DNA of 64,000 nt from Mycolicibacterium moriokaense (GTDB lineage: Bacteria; Actinomycetota; Actinomycetes; Mycobacteriales; Mycobacteriaceae), in contig NZ_QQBJ01000023.1 of NCBI RefSeq assembly GCF_003347205.1, positions 1-64,000 of the forward strand, written 5' to 3'. The notes under the pieces are model-generated. The model was not told where the DNA came from, did not search any database, and saw only the letters and a program-made list of their open reading frames with translations. The number at the start of each line of letters is the position of its first letter. The first letter of the stretch is position 1. Below, piece after piece: positions 48,460 to 58,692 of this stretch. The position numbers were made by a program, and so were the translations under genes.

Positions 48460-48475
48460 TCGAACAGATGATCGA
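48460..48475. promoter_or_regulatory. LexA (SOS) box 2 of chiZ
   Basis: TCGAACAGATGATCGA fits the SOS consensus with one mismatch and lies 20 bases downstream of box 1 (start to start). A weaker third half-match (TCGAACATAAGAGCGA) occurs at 48483-48498. Tandem boxes suggest tight repression of chiZ. Confidence 0.78.
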
Positions 48476-48523
48476 CTACAGTTCGAACATAAGAGCGAAC
48501 CAGCGGAGCGGAAGGCGAGGCAG

Positions 48524-49021
48524 ATGACAGTTCTGGATACGCGAGACGTCCTGGCGGGGCCCGTGGTGCGGGGCCAGCACCGCCCATCCGCCGCACTGCG
48601 GGGCCACCGCGCACCCGCCGCGTCGCGGTACCACCGGGCGGCCCAGAGCCGGCGCCGGCCCGGCGGGGCGCCGATGCGCTACCGGGGTCCGGGCGTCACG
48701 ATGTCGCGCGCCTCGCATCGCCGGCGCCCCATCACTCCCGCGGCGACGGTCGGGCTGGCGCTTCTCGCCGCGCTGATCACCGTGTGGCTCGGCGTGGTGG
48801 CCCAGTTCGGCGGCGTGGTGGGCAACGCGGGCTCGTCGGCACCGGTGCCCACCACGCTCGCCGTGGTCCAGGTGCAGGCGGGGGAGACGCTCCAGCAGGT
48901 GGCCCACCGGGTCGCACCCGATGCGCCGGTCGGCCACGTCGTCGATCGCATCCGCGAACTCAACCGGCTCGAGTCGGCGTCGCTGGACGCGGGGCAGACC
49001 CTCATCGCCCCGGTCGGCTGA
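48524..49021 (+). CDS. chiZ: ChiZ-like division inhibitor with LysM domain
   Basis: A 165-residue protein equivalent to Rv2719c: basic, disordered N-terminus (residues 1-70), one membrane helix (residues ~73-96, [22 protein letters not shown]), and a C-terminal LysM domain ([35 protein letters not shown]). In M. tuberculosis ChiZ halts septation during DNA damage. Tandem SOS and PafBC sites upstream agree with such a role. Confidence 0.9.
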   Translation: MTVLDTRDVLAGPVVRGQHRPSAALRGHRAPAASRYHRAAQSRRRPGGAPMRYRGPGVTMSRASHRRRPITPAATVGLALLAALITVWLGVVAQFGGVVGNAGSSAPVPTTLAVVQVQAGETLQQVAHRVAPDAPVGHVVDRIRELNRLESASLDAGQTLIAPVG

Positions 49022-49150
49022 CGGCGGCGTGCGGTGCTCGGTGAAACGCACTGCTGCACAACGACCCGGAGTCTCGTTTCCGGGCGGCGTGCACAGGTAC
49101 GCTCGGAGGCGTTCGAGTTGGGTGTCTATCGGCGCGGCGAAGGAGCAGTC

Positions 49151-49615
49151 ATGCACTGTCCGTTCTGCCGCCACCCCGATTCCCGGGTCGTCGACTCCAG
49201 GGAAACCGACGAGGGTCAGGCCATCCGGCGGCGTAGGTCATGCCCGGAGTGCGGGCGCCGGTTCACCACCGTGGAGACCGCGGTGCTCGCCGTCGTGAAG
49301 CGCAGCGGCGTGACCGAGCCGTTCAGCCGCGAGAAGGTGATCAAGGGCGTGCGTCGGGCCTGCCAGGGACGCCAGGTCGACGACGACGCTCTCAACCTGT
49401 TGGCGCAGCAGGTCGAAGACACCGTGCGTGCCACCGGCTCGCCAGAGGTGCCCAGCCACGAGGTCGGCTTGGCGATCCTCGGGCCCCTGCGCGATCTCGA
49501 CGAGGTCGCCTACCTTCGCTTCGCGTCGGTCTACCGTTCGTTCTCCTCGGCCGACGATTTCGAGCGCGAGATCGAGTCGCTGCGCGCACACCGTCAGGTG
49601 CCCAGTTCGGGCTGA
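49151..49615 (+). CDS. nrdR: Ribonucleotide reductase repressor NrdR
   Basis: A 154-residue repressor of nrd genes. Its zinc ribbon is formed by CPFC (Cys3, Cys6) and CPEC, followed by the ATP-cone that senses dATP ([20 protein letters not shown]). AAGGAG precedes the ATG at 49151. It lies 129 bases after chiZ. Confidence 0.95.
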   Translation: MHCPFCRHPDSRVVDSRETDEGQAIRRRRSCPECGRRFTTVETAVLAVVKRSGVTEPFSREKVIKGVRRACQGRQVDDDALNLLAQQVEDTVRATGSPEVPSHEVGLAILGPLRDLDEVAYLRFASVYRSFSSADDFEREIESLRAHRQVPSSG

Positions 49616-49626
49616 TCGCGGGCGCC

Positions 49627-50313
49627 TCAAGCGATCTGCTTGATCCCGTCGTCGACCACCCGGCCCCCAACCGTCACCCAGCCGTCGGCACTCCACCGCG
49701 TGTGGATCACCGACCCCTTGCCCTGCACGATGGTCAGATCACGGCTGAGGTAGTCGGTGATCCGGACCGCGGCCGCACCGGTCGCCTCGTCCTCGGGTAC
49801 GCCCAAACCGATCGCGAACATCCGCGACCGCAGCACACCGTTGTCCCGATCGGTCCACGTCCACAGGTAATTCTCGACGTCGTCGGGGTAATCCTCGGGC
49901 CCGGCGGCGAACAACTCGTCGGTGGACTCCAGGTCGTAGATGGCGAAGTCCGGCGCCCAATCGGCGCGGGCCCGAACCGCGACCTCGTCGCCGTCGTAGC
50001 CCACCTGCACCACGCCGGCGGGCACCTGCAGCGTGTGGACAGGGCGGTCGATGTCGCGCAGCCACCATGACGCCCCGACCGTCGGATGACCGGCGAAGGG
50101 CAGTTCGGTGGCGGGCGTGAAGATCCGGGCGTGCGCGGTGTTGGCTCCCGGCTCCGGTACATCGATGAATATCGTTTCGCTGTAACCCAATTCGGTGGCG
50201 ATCCGCTGCCTGTCGGCGGGGTCCACCGTGCTGGCGTCGACGACGCCGAGCGGGTTGCCGAACTTGCCGTCCGCATCGGTGAAGACGCGCAGCACTGTCA
50301 CGTCGATTGCCAT
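49627..50313 (-). CDS. PhzF family protein (Rv2716-like)
   Basis: A 228-residue PhzF/DapF-fold protein: [21 protein letters not shown] at the start, then [36 protein letters not shown] with the family GHPT motif. Shorter than most PhzF proteins (260-300 residues), but the same length as Rv2716 as I recall it. Reaction unknown; an isomerase is likely. It is convergent with nrdR (11-base gap). Confidence 0.85.
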   Translation of the reverse strand: MAIDVTVLRVFTDADGKFGNPLGVVDASTVDPADRQRIATELGYSETIFIDVPEPGANTAHARIFTPATELPFAGHPTVGASWWLRDIDRPVHTLQVPAGVVQVGYDGDEVAVRARADWAPDFAIYDLESTDELFAAGPEDYPDDVENYLWTWTDRDNGVLRSRMFAIGLGVPEDEATGAAAVRITDYLSRDLTIVQGKGSVIHTRWSADGWVTVGGRVVDDGIKQIA

Positions 50314-50359
50314 GCCACCGATGCTACGGCGTGGCTCAGATGGCGCCGCGGGGAAAAGC

Positions 50360-51391
50360 TCAGGTGGCGCTGCGCTCGTCGGTGCCCATCGCGTCGAGCA
50401 CCGCCACCCGCGTGTCGATCGATCCGCTGATGGCGCCCTCGCGAAGGCCGTTGCGCAGCAGTCCGCGCAGCATCTCCTGGTCGTAGGTCGCCGGTTCGGT
50501 CGCGTCGATGAACTGCTCGACGATCTCCACGAAGCGGTCGGGGTCGTCGTGGAACGGGAAGTGCCCGGATCCCTCGAAGATCTCCAGCCGTGAGCCGGGC
50601 ATCGCCGCGTGTGCGAGCCGGGCGTGGCTGGCCGGGATCACCGAGTCGCGCGATCCCCAGATCAGTTGCACTGGAACCGACTCCGTCAGATAACACCGGT
50701 CCAGCATCGTGACGACCTGGCCGCGCCAGTCGACGACCGCGCGCAGGGTGCGGGCGAACGCCGACGAGGCGGTGGGTTCGGGCAGGTCCTCGAGAATGCG
50801 CAGCATCTCGGGCAGGTCGCGGCCCAGACCCGTGGAGCCGATCGCCAGGCCCGCGACCCGGCCGAAGGCCTGCAACGCGGGCAGCAACAGCGGCAGCCGC
50901 AGCAGGGCGAGCGCTTCGCTGCCCATCGGGAGCGAGGCGATCCGCAGGGCGAAATTGACGTCTTTGGTCACCCCGCCCGCACCGACCAGGATCAGGCGGT
51001 CCACCAGTTGCGGGAACTGGTAGGCGAATTGCATCGCCACACCGCCGCCGAGCGAATGCCCGACCACCGTGACCCGCTCGACGTCGAGCACGCTGAGCAG
51101 GTCACGCATCCCGTTGGCGTACGCGGCGACGGAGTAGTCGGCGCGCGGCTTGTCGGACTTGCCGTGGCCCAGCAGGTCGGGGGCGATGACGGTGAACCGT
51201 TGCGCCAGTGTGGATTGCACGCTGGCCCACGTGGTGGAGTTGTCGCCGATGCCGTGGATCAACAGGATGGCGGGGCCCGACCCGGCGATTCGATATGCCC
51301 GCCGGTAGCCGTGGATCGTGTGAAATTGCAGGCTGGGCGTTACTTCGCGGACGGAGCGAAGGTTGGGCTTTCGTGGCTTTCGAGCAGTCAT
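50360..51391 (-). CDS. Alpha/beta hydrolase (Rv2715-like)
   Basis: A 343-residue hydrolase. Oxyanion motif [10 protein letters not shown] follows LLIHG; the nucleophile Ser113 is in GHSLGGG; Asp in WGSRDSVIP and His in [11 protein letters not shown] complete the triad. Substrate unknown, possibly a lipid ester. It starts 33 bases after the PAC2 gene and precedes the PhzF-like gene by 46, in one minus-strand unit. Confidence 0.88.
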   Translation of the reverse strand: MTARKPRKPNLRSVREVTPSLQFHTIHGYRRAYRIAGSGPAILLIHGIGDNSTTWASVQSTLAQRFTVIAPDLLGHGKSDKPRADYSVAAYANGMRDLLSVLDVERVTVVGHSLGGGVAMQFAYQFPQLVDRLILVGAGGVTKDVNFALRIASLPMGSEALALLRLPLLLPALQAFGRVAGLAIGSTGLGRDLPEMLRILEDLPEPTASSAFARTLRAVVDWRGQVVTMLDRCYLTESVPVQLIWGSRDSVIPASHARLAHAAMPGSRLEIFEGSGHFPFHDDPDRFVEIVEQFIDATEPATYDQEMLRGLLRNGLREGAISGSIDTRVAVLDAMGTDERSAT

Positions 51392-51424
51392 GTCGCCAAC
51401 CTCGTTGTCGGATCGGGTAACGCC

Positions 51425-52417
51425 CTAATGGCCGTCGTCCCCGTCTTGTAAGCCGTCCTTTTTCTTCTGGTCCCGGGCCTGCTGCGCGAGAAAACGCTCG
51501 AACTCGGCGCCGAGCTCGTCACCGCTGGGCAGATCCTCGTCGCGTGCCAGCAGTGATTGATTCTCCTGGGCTGCGATGAAGGCATCGTACTGGCGCTCGA
51601 GGGCCTCCACCACTTGAGCGACTTCGGAGCTGCCGCTCACCTGTTCCTCGACTTTGGCCTGCACTTCGGCCGCCGCGTCGGTCAGCGCGGCCAGCGGAAG
51701 CTGCAGCGAGCCGGACTTGGCGACCTGCGACAACAGCGCCTCGGCGGCGGCCGGGTAATCGGTCTGCGCCAGGTAGTGCGGCACGTGCACGGTGAATCCG
51801 GCAACGTCGTGGCCGTGCTGGGCCATCCGGTACTCGAGCAGGTTGGAGACGCTGCCCGGCACCTGCACCTCGCCGACCCACGGCGTGTGACCTGCGATCA
51901 GCTCCTTGTTGTTCGCGTGGGCCGTCAGCGTGATCGGGCGGGTGTGCGGGACCGCCATCGGGATGGTGCCCAGCCCGATCGTCTGGCGGACCCCCAGGCG
52001 TTCGGCCAGCAGCCGCACCGCGGTGATGAAGCGCTCCCAACGCAGGTCCGGTTCCATGCCCGCGAGCAGCAGGAACGGTGTCCCCACGCTGTCGTGCAGG
52101 GCGTAGAGGCTCAGCTCGGGTTCCTCGTAGTGGGTGAAGTGATCGGTTTTGAACGTCATCAGCGGCCGCCGCGAGCGGTAGTCGAGCAGTTCGTCGATGG
52201 CGAACGACGCCACCAACTCGGTGTCCAGGGAGTTCTTCAGGTGCTCGGCGGACAGCCGGATCGCGTGGCCGGCGTCCGAGAAGCCCTGCAGGGCGTGGAT
52301 CAACACCGGTCCGCGACCGTCCGACGCAGACAGTTGCGGCGCGGGGAACTCCAACTCGTACATGCCGCTGTGGTCGGGCGCGTAGCGCTGGTCCTGGTTG
52401 TCCTGCTCGTCGCTCAT
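51425..52417 (-). CDS. PAC2 family protein (Rv2714-like)
   Basis: A 330-residue protein of the PAC2 (proteasome assembly chaperone-like) family, matching Rv2714. Pattern: VLIHALQGFSDAGHAIRLSAEHL, ASFAIDELLDYRSRRP, GLGTIPMAVPHTRP. A charged helical C-terminus (QQARDQKKKDG) follows. AGGAGGTGAG precedes the ATG at 52417. Mycobacteria have a proteasome, but no role in its assembly is proven for this protein. Confidence 0.86.
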   Translation of the reverse strand: MSDEQDNQDQRYAPDHSGMYELEFPAPQLSASDGRGPVLIHALQGFSDAGHAIRLSAEHLKNSLDTELVASFAIDELLDYRSRRPLMTFKTDHFTHYEEPELSLYALHDSVGTPFLLLAGMEPDLRWERFITAVRLLAERLGVRQTIGLGTIPMAVPHTRPITLTAHANNKELIAGHTPWVGEVQVPGSVSNLLEYRMAQHGHDVAGFTVHVPHYLAQTDYPAAAEALLSQVAKSGSLQLPLAALTDAAAEVQAKVEEQVSGSSEVAQVVEALERQYDAFIAAQENQSLLARDEDLPSGDELGAEFERFLAQQARDQKKKDGLQDGDDGH

Positions 52418-52530
52418 TTGTCTCACCTCCTGCAACGCCGCGACTTCCAGTGTCTCATTCGCCGGGGCGGCCGCTCCAAAGTCCACGCGAACCAGACCCG
52501 TGGCGTCATCATCGGGCAAGATCGAATTCC

Positions 52531-53316
52531 ATGCGGGTGTCGGCGGTGCTGGTGATCGGGCTGCTGACGCTGACCGTGGGATGCGGACGTCCGGCCCCGA
52601 CCAAGCCTGCGCTCAGCCCGCCGGCGCCGACGACAGCGATGGCGATGAAGATGTCGGCGGCTCCCGTCCCGCCGGACGCCAGGATCGGCGCCCTGTTCCT
52701 GGGCGCGGGCGATCTGCACACGTGCACGGCCGGAGTGCTCGACTCCACCGGCGGCGACCTGATCCTGACCGCCGCCCACTGCGTCGCCGAGGGCATCGAC
52801 ACCACCTTCGTGGCCGGCTTCAAGGACGTGGCCGACCCGGCGTCGATCTGGCGGGTCGACGCGACCTTCCTGGACCCGCGGTGGGTGCAGAACCAGGATC
52901 CGTTGGCGGACTTCGCGATCCTTCGGGTGGTTCGCGACGGCGGCGGGACCGTCGAAGCGGACGCGGGCGGTGGGCTGACGATCGGCGCCGCGCCGAAGGC
53001 TGGGACTGCGGTCGATGTCGTCGGCTACGGGCTGGGCGTCGGAGGCGGACCTGTCGGATGCCGCGGCCTGACGGAACTGGCGCCGGGCGGTTTCCCGTCG
53101 CTGCCGTGCGGCGGGCTCGTCGACGGAACCAGTGGCTCACCGTGGACGACCGGACCCACCGTGACCGGGCTGATCGGTGGGCTCGATGGTGGCGGCTGTG
53201 ACGAAAACCTCTCGTACTCGCCGCCCTTCGACGACGGTGTGGTGCAGCTGCTGGCGCGTGCCGAGGGCGGCGGTCCCGGCGACACGGCCCCCGCCGTGTT
53301 CGACGACGACTGCTAG
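52531..53316 (+). CDS. Lipoprotein trypsin-like serine protease
   Basis: A 261-residue exported protease. The signal peptide ends LTVGC, so Cys18 is lipidated. Catalytic triad His83 (LTAAHC), Asp127 (DPLADFAI) and Ser201 (GTSGSP) is visible, with a Pro-rich linker before. CysC pairs (GCRGL...PCGG) likely form disulfides. No equivalent exists at this place in M. tuberculosis as I recall, so it is an accessory gene. It is divergent from the PAC2 gene and convergent with sthA. Confidence 0.82.
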   Translation: MRVSAVLVIGLLTLTVGCGRPAPTKPALSPPAPTTAMAMKMSAAPVPPDARIGALFLGAGDLHTCTAGVLDSTGGDLILTAAHCVAEGIDTTFVAGFKDVADPASIWRVDATFLDPRWVQNQDPLADFAILRVVRDGGGTVEADAGGGLTIGAAPKAGTAVDVVGYGLGVGGGPVGCRGLTELAPGGFPSLPCGGLVDGTSGSPWTTGPTVTGLIGGLDGGGCDENLSYSPPFDDGVVQLLARAEGGGPGDTAPAVFDDDC

Positions 53317-53323
53317 ACGACTG

Positions 53324-54739
53324 CTAGGTGCGGAACTGGCTGAGCGCGCGCAGCTTGTTCATCACGTCCAGCGCCGCGACCTTGTATGCCTCGGAGAACG
53401 TCGGGTAGTTGAACACGGCGTCCACCAGGTATTCGACGGTGCCGCCGCAGCCCATCACGGCCTGGCCGATGTGCACCAGCTCGGTGGCGCTCGAACCGAA
53501 GATGTGGACGCCGAGAAGCCTCAGGTCGTCCGTCGAGACGAGCAGCTTGAGCATCCCGTACGAGTCGCCCGCGATCTGGCCACGCGCCAACTCGCGGTAG
53601 CGGGACACGCCGACTTCGTAGGGGATGGAGTCGCGGGTCAGGTCGACCTCGGTGGCGCCGACGTACGACATCTCGGGGATGGAGTAGATGCCGATCGGCT
53701 GGACTTCGGTGATGCCTTTCACCGGCTCGCCGAACGCATGGTAGGCGGCCAGCCGGCCTTGCTCCATCGACGTCGCGGCCAGGGCGGGAAAGCCGATGAC
53801 GTCGCCGACGGCGTAGATGTGGTCGACCTTGGTCTGGAACTGGTCGTCGACGAAGATCCGGCCCCGGCTGTCGATCTCCAGTCCGGCTTTCTCGACGTCG
53901 AGATGGTCGGTCTGCCCTTGGCGGCCCGCCGAGTACATCACCGTCTCGGCCGGGATCTGCTTGCCGCTGGCCAGCGTCGTCACCGTGCCCGCGGCGCCGA
54001 CGTCGACGGCGGTCACCTCCTCGCCGAACCGGAACGTCACCGCCAGGTCGCGCAGGTGGAACTTCAGCGCCTCGACCACCTCGGGATCGCAGAAGTCGAG
54101 CATGCTGTCGCGCTTCTCCACGACGGTGACCTTCGTGCCGAGCGCGGCGAACATCGAGGCGTATTCGATGCCGATGACGCCCGCGCCGACCACCACCATC
54201 GAGGAGGGCAGCGTCTTGAGGTCGAGGATGCCGTCGGAGTCGAGCACCCGCTGCTCGTCGAACTCGACACCGGGTGGCCGCGCAGGCTTGGTGCCGGTGG
54301 CGATCACAATGAAGTCGCCACGGACCGTTGTTCTTTCGCCGCGGGTCTGGTCGTCGACACACACCGTGTGCTCGTCGAGGAACCGGCCGTGCCCGGTGAA
54401 CAGTTCGACCCGGTTGCGCATCAACTGACTGCGCACCACGTCCTGCTCCTTGGTGATGACATGAGTGGTGCGCGCCAACAGGTCCGCCGGGGTGATCTTC
54501 TCCTTGACCCGGTAGCTGGCGCCGTAGAGCTCTCGCTGGCTCATGCCGGTCAGGTAGACCACGGCCTCGCGCAGCGTCTTCGACGGGATGGTGCCGGTGT
54601 TCACGCAGACCCCGCCCAGCATCCTGCCGCGCTCGACGACCGCGACGGTCTTGCCGAGCTTTGCCGCGGCGATCGCGGCCTTCTGCCCGCCAGGACCCGA
54701 ACCGATGACGACGAGGTCGTACTCCAGCACCGAAGCCAT
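53324..54739 (-). CDS. sthA: Soluble pyridine nucleotide transhydrogenase
   Basis: A 471-residue flavoprotein that exchanges hydride between NADPH and NAD. FAD motif GSGPGGQK (13-20); [11 protein letters not shown] with Cys45 and Thr50 where disulfide reductases have a second Cys, a hallmark of SthA; NAD-binding [14 protein letters not shown]; and a dimerisation domain at the end. ATG at 54739. It lies convergent, seven bases from the serine protease. Confidence 0.93.
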   Translation of the reverse strand: MASVLEYDLVVIGSGPGGQKAAIAAAKLGKTVAVVERGRMLGGVCVNTGTIPSKTLREAVVYLTGMSQRELYGASYRVKEKITPADLLARTTHVITKEQDVVRSQLMRNRVELFTGHGRFLDEHTVCVDDQTRGERTTVRGDFIVIATGTKPARPPGVEFDEQRVLDSDGILDLKTLPSSMVVVGAGVIGIEYASMFAALGTKVTVVEKRDSMLDFCDPEVVEALKFHLRDLAVTFRFGEEVTAVDVGAAGTVTTLASGKQIPAETVMYSAGRQGQTDHLDVEKAGLEIDSRGRIFVDDQFQTKVDHIYAVGDVIGFPALAATSMEQGRLAAYHAFGEPVKGITEVQPIGIYSIPEMSYVGATEVDLTRDSIPYEVGVSRYRELARGQIAGDSYGMLKLLVSTDDLRLLGVHIFGSSATELVHIGQAVMGCGGTVEYLVDAVFNYPTFSEAYKVAALDVMNKLRALSQFRT

Positions 54740-54872
54740 ATGTGAAGGTGTACGCCGATTACGTCGATCTCGCATGCCGACGCGGTCAATACCGCGTGAA
54801 CAAAGTCTGCGGATTGGCTGACCACAGGGGCCTCAGCGCGCCTGGAAGCGGCCGGGACCGGCCAATGAGACG

Positions 54873-55604
54873 ATGACCGAGATGGTGGGCACGGTGCTGC
54901 GGGTTCCGGGCGAGTACAGGTTGCCCGTGCTGTGCTGTGCCGTGCTTGTGGTCGCGGCATCGGCGGCGGGCTGCGCGCGTGTGGTCACCGGCACCGCCCG
55001 CCCCGGTGACCCGCCGATCAGGCCCGCCCGACCCGTGCCGGTGGCCGACCTGCTGATCGACCCGACCCGATTCCCGCCGCAGTACCCGGCCGTGGTGCTG
55101 GCCGGCGACGACGTGGACCGTGTGCTCGGCGAAATCGACGGTGTGGCTGCCGGTTTGGAGGTGACCCCGCCGGAATGTGTGCCGCTGCCCGTGCTGGCGG
55201 AGCAGAAGGCCGCCGCGCAGGGGATCGACGACGAAAGTGGCGCCCGACTGATCGTCACGGTCAGTCGACCGGTGCCGTCGGTGCGTGCCAGGGTCACTCA
55301 ACTCGCCGACTGCTCGTCGTTCACGACGGCGGGTGCAGGGCAGGTCTCCGAGGTGACGGTCGAACTGCCGCCCGCGCCGCCCGTGGACGCCGATGACACC
55401 TACGCCGTCGACCAGACCGTCACACCGGAGTCCTCCGGCCAGACCGCCACCAGGACACTCACTCTCGTCGCCCTCGTCCAGGACGTCCGGGTGACGGCCT
55501 CGTGGCAGCGGCAGGGGGCCGCGGACGAGTCCCCGGACACGGAATCGCTGGACGCGTTGTTCACCGACGCGGTGCTCAAGGTGCGCAAGCAGATCCCGCG
55601 CTGA
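54873..55604 (+). CDS. Lipoprotein with DUF5642-like sensor domain
   Basis: A 243-residue lipoprotein: signal peptide to AASAAGC with Cys34 lipidated, then PVADLLIDPTRFPPQYPAVVL, a segment typical of mycobacterial DUF5642/PknH-sensor-like proteins, followed by a beta-rich body. The DUF name is recalled, not verified. ATG at 54873 is chosen; the 133 bases upstream hold no recognised site. Confidence 0.75.
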   Translation: MTEMVGTVLRVPGEYRLPVLCCAVLVVAASAAGCARVVTGTARPGDPPIRPARPVPVADLLIDPTRFPPQYPAVVLAGDDVDRVLGEIDGVAAGLEVTPPECVPLPVLAEQKAAAQGIDDESGARLIVTVSRPVPSVRARVTQLADCSSFTTAGAGQVSEVTVELPPAPPVDADDTYAVDQTVTPESSGQTATRTLTLVALVQDVRVTASWQRQGAADESPDTESLDALFTDAVLKVRKQIPR

Positions 55605-55696
55605 CCGTCATCCCCAGTCGCGTCTTCATCCACAGCGGGCACCGTTGCCGGCCCTGGGCGCCCGCTCGCGTCATCGCCGCCACCGACTGTGGTCAC

Positions 55697-56722
55697 ATGA
55701 CCACATCACCCTCCGATTTTCAGCTCAATCGACCCGGCGCGCTGATCGCCGCGCTGCCTGCGGTTCTCGGCTTCGTCCCCGAGAAGTCGCTCGTCCTCGT
55801 CACCCTCGATCAAGGTGAACTGGGTTGCGTTATGCGCGTTGATCTTTCGACCGAATTGTTGGACTCCCTGGAGCATCTGGCCGAGGTCGCCGCCGCAGCC
55901 GCGCCGGACGCTGCGATCGCCGTCGTGGTCGACGCCGCAGGGGCCGGCTGCCGCCTGTGCAACGAGGAGTACCGGGACCTGTGCGCGGCGCTCACGGACT
56001 CCCTGGCGGGGCACGAGATCAAACTGGTCGACTTCCACATCGTCGACACGGTCGGCCCGCAGGGCCGATGGCACTGTCTGGACGGCGCGTGGGGCACGGT
56101 CGACGACCCCTCAGCGTCGCCGCTGGCGGTGGCCGCGGTACTGGACGGCCGACGGCTCTACGCCCGCCGCGACGACCTTGCGCAGGTCATCGAGGTCGCC
56201 GATGCGGGCGTGAGCGACGCGTTGACCCCGCTGATCCTCAGCCACGCCGGCACCGAGGTCGACGCCGTACGTGACGTCGAAGAGGCGATGGCGGCGGCCA
56301 CCCGGGCCACCGCCGGTGAGCAGTTGACGGAGGCGGTGCTGGCCCGACTGGCCCGCGCCGTGGTCGACCCCGAGGTCCGCGACGTGCTGTACGCGCTGGC
56401 GGTGGGGGAGCGGGCCGCAGAGGCGGAGACGCTGTGGGCGGTGCTGTCGCGCACGCTGCCCGCACCGTGGCGGGTGGAGGCGCTGGTGTTGCTCGCGTTC
56501 TCCGCCTATGCCCGCGGCGACGGGCCGTTGGCAGGGGTGTCGCTGGAGGCGGCGCTGCGCTGCGATCCCACCCACCGGATGGCGGGCATGCTGGACACCG
56601 CGTTGCAGTCGGGCATGCGGCCCGAGCAGATTCGCGATCTCGCCACCACGGGCTACCGGCTGGCGAAGCGGCTCGGCGTGCGGCTGCCGCAACGAAGGGA
56701 GTTCGGGCGCCGCGCGGGCTGA
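55697..56722 (+). CDS. DUF4192 family protein
   Basis: A 341-residue protein conserved in actinobacteria: RPGALIAALPAVLGFVPEKSLVLVTL near the N-terminus is the DUF4192 signature; a helical C-terminal domain carries an LSRTLPAPWRVEALVLLAFSAYARGDGPLA segment. Function unknown. It follows the lipoprotein gene by 92 bases and is convergent with ideR (49-base gap). Confidence 0.84.
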   Translation: MTTSPSDFQLNRPGALIAALPAVLGFVPEKSLVLVTLDQGELGCVMRVDLSTELLDSLEHLAEVAAAAAPDAAIAVVVDAAGAGCRLCNEEYRDLCAALTDSLAGHEIKLVDFHIVDTVGPQGRWHCLDGAWGTVDDPSASPLAVAAVLDGRRLYARRDDLAQVIEVADAGVSDALTPLILSHAGTEVDAVRDVEEAMAAATRATAGEQLTEAVLARLARAVVDPEVRDVLYALAVGERAAEAETLWAVLSRTLPAPWRVEALVLLAFSAYARGDGPLAGVSLEAALRCDPTHRMAGMLDTALQSGMRPEQIRDLATTGYRLAKRLGVRLPQRREFGRRAG

Positions 56723-56771
56723 GAATCCTTGCCGCCTAGGCTCTTTGGCGACTACGCCCGTTGCCGGTCGT

Positions 56772-57464
56772 TCAGACCTTCTCGACCTTCACGGCGTGGG
56801 CCATTTCGTGCGGCAGCTCGACCTGCTCGTGGCCGGGGATGACGATCATGACGCCGCCGTTGGGGCCGGTCTCGACTGTGACCCGGGCGTTGGGGACGAC
56901 GCCGGCTTCCTTGAGTCGCGCGATCAGGGTGACATCGCCCTGGACGTGTTCGGTGAGCTGACGGACCACGACGGCCACCGGGAAGCCCGCGGGCAGTTCG
57001 GTCAGCCGCACCAGGTTGCGGTCCTCGGCGCCGAACGTGTCCCCGACGCCGAGGTCGGACAGCCCGGGGATCGGATTGCCGAACGGGGAGACGGTCGGGT
57101 TGTCCAGCACCTGCACGAGCCGCCGCTCGACGTCCTCGCTCATCACGTGCTCCCAGCGGCACGCCTCGGCGTGCACTTCCTCCCACGGCAGCCCGATCAC
57201 GTCGACCAGCAGCCGTTCCGCCAGCCGGTGCTTTCGCATCACGGCGACGGCCAGCGCGCGGCCCTTGTCCGTCAGCTCCAGATGCCGGTCTCCGGCGACA
57301 TGGAGCAGGCCGTCTCGCTCCATGCGGGACACGGTCTGGCTGACGGTGGGACCGCTCTGCTCGAGACGCTCGGCGATGCGCGCCCGCAGCGGAACCACGC
57401 CCTCTTCTTCGAGGTCGTAGATGGTCCGCAGATACATCTCGGTGGTGTCGACCAGATCGTTCAT
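56772..57464 (-). CDS. ideR: Iron-dependent repressor IdeR
   Basis: The DtxR-family master iron regulator, 230 residues. Winged helix at the N-terminus (TVSQTVSRMERDGLL), metal-binding dimerisation domain (AEACRWEHVMSEDVE with Cys102, His106), and a C-terminal SH3-like domain. In Fe(II) it represses siderophore synthesis and activates ferritin genes. It follows sigB on the same strand, separated by a terminator-like hairpin. Confidence 0.96.
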   Translation of the reverse strand: MNDLVDTTEMYLRTIYDLEEEGVVPLRARIAERLEQSGPTVSQTVSRMERDGLLHVAGDRHLELTDKGRALAVAVMRKHRLAERLLVDVIGLPWEEVHAEACRWEHVMSEDVERRLVQVLDNPTVSPFGNPIPGLSDLGVGDTFGAEDRNLVRLTELPAGFPVAVVVRQLTEHVQGDVTLIARLKEAGVVPNARVTVETGPNGGVMIVIPGHEQVELPHEMAHAVKVEKV

Positions 57465-57541
57465 AGGTAACCCTTCGTCGCACCTGAGTCTACCGGCCTA
57501 GCTGCGCGGATAGGGGTTCTACACGGTCTGCGCGTAGCAGA

Positions 57542-57571
57542 GAGGCCCGCCGGCTGTCACCGGCGGGCCTC
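57542..57571 (-). terminator. Hairpin between sigB and ideR
   Basis: GAGGCCCGCCGG (57542-57553) and CCGGCGGGCCTC (57560-57571) form a perfect 12-bp stem with a six-base loop. It lies 14 bases after the sigB stop. No strong U-run follows (TCTGCT), so it may be a weak or attenuating terminator. Confidence 0.72.
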
Positions 57572-57585
57572 TTGCGGAGGGGTCG

Positions 57586-58545
57586 CTAGCTGGCGTAGGA
57601 GCGCAGGCGGTCGGCGCGTTCGCCGTTGCGCAGTTTGGCCATCACTTCGCGCTCTATCTGGCGCACCCGTTCCCGGGACAGCCCGAAGAGCTTGCCGATC
57701 TGATCGAGAGTGCGGGGCTGGCCGTCGTCGAGACCGAACCGCAGCCGGATCACCTGCTGTTCACGCTCGTCGAGCGTGGCCAGCACGTGGCGGATGTCGG
57801 TGTGCAGCAGTTCGGAGATGACGGCGTTCTCGGCCGACATCGCCTCGGCGTCCTCGATGAAGTCGCCGAGCGGGGCTTCCTCGTCGCTGCCGACCGGCAT
57901 GTCCAGGCTCACCGGGTCGCGGCTGTGCTCCAGCAGATCGGTGATCTTCTCGACGGGGATGCCCGACTCCTCGGCCAGCTCGTCGTCGGTGGCCTCGCGA
58001 CCAAGGTTCTGGTGCATCTCGCGCTTGATGCGGGCGAGCTTGTTGACCTGCTCGACGAGATGGACGGGCAGCCGGATGGTGCGGCTCTGGTCGGCCATGC
58101 CGCGGGTGATCGCCTGCCGGATCCACCAGGTGGCATACGTGGAGAACTTGAAACCCTTGGTGTAATCGAACTTCTCCATCGCGCGGATCAGACCGAGATT
58201 GCCTTCCTGGATCAGGTCCAGCAGCGGCATCCCGCGGCCCGTGTAGCGCTTCGCCAGCGAGACCACCAGTCGCAGGTTTGCCTCGAGCAGGTGACTGCGG
58301 GCGGCCTGGCCGTCGCGCACGACGGTCGCGAGATCGCGTTTGCGGTTCTCGCCGAGCCGCTTGCGGGTCGCGAGCAGATGCTGGGCGTAAAGACCGGCCT
58401 CGATGCGCTTTGCGAGCTCGACCTCGTCGGCGGCGTTGAGCAACGCGGTTTTGCCAATGCCGTTGAGGTACACGCGCACAAGATCAGCGGCTGGACTCTG
58501 GGCGTCCAGATCTTGGTCAAAGCGGCTTATCGTGGCATTCGCCAT
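57586..58545 (-). CDS. sigB: RNA polymerase sigma factor SigB
   Basis: Primary-like sigma factor for stress and stationary phase, 319 residues. Region 1.2 ([16 protein letters not shown]), region 2 ([34 protein letters not shown]), regions 3 and 4 ([26 protein letters not shown]). ATG at 58545; in-frame codons up to 58611 cover the promoter. A SigE/SigH-type promoter lies upstream. The long N-terminal extension of SigA is absent, as expected. Confidence 0.96.
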   Translation of the reverse strand: MANATISRFDQDLDAQSPAADLVRVYLNGIGKTALLNAADEVELAKRIEAGLYAQHLLATRKRLGENRKRDLATVVRDGQAARSHLLEANLRLVVSLAKRYTGRGMPLLDLIQEGNLGLIRAMEKFDYTKGFKFSTYATWWIRQAITRGMADQSRTIRLPVHLVEQVNKLARIKREMHQNLGREATDDELAEESGIPVEKITDLLEHSRDPVSLDMPVGSDEEAPLGDFIEDAEAMSAENAVISELLHTDIRHVLATLDEREQQVIRLRFGLDDGQPRTLDQIGKLFGLSRERVRQIEREVMAKLRNGERADRLRSYAS

Positions 58546-58581
58546 CAGGGCCTCCTGCTCGGCTCGAACTGTCAAAAGCTT

Positions 58582-58609
58582 CAACGCCCATTCGGGTCGA
58601 AGAGTTCCC
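58582..58609 (-). promoter_or_regulatory. SigE/SigH-type promoter of sigB
   Basis: On the minus strand GGGAAC (58604-58609) and CGTTG (58582-58586) are separated by 17 bases, matching mycobacterial ECF -35 GGAAC and -10 CGTT. SigE/SigH control of sigB is well established in mycobacteria. The same two elements occur before clgR. Confidence 0.75.
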
Positions 58610-58692
58610 ACGAATCGGCCGGTTCACACCTGTTGATCTGCGGTTTTGCGCTGACGATCTGAGAATCGCCTGAGAAATCGACTAGATGCCGC

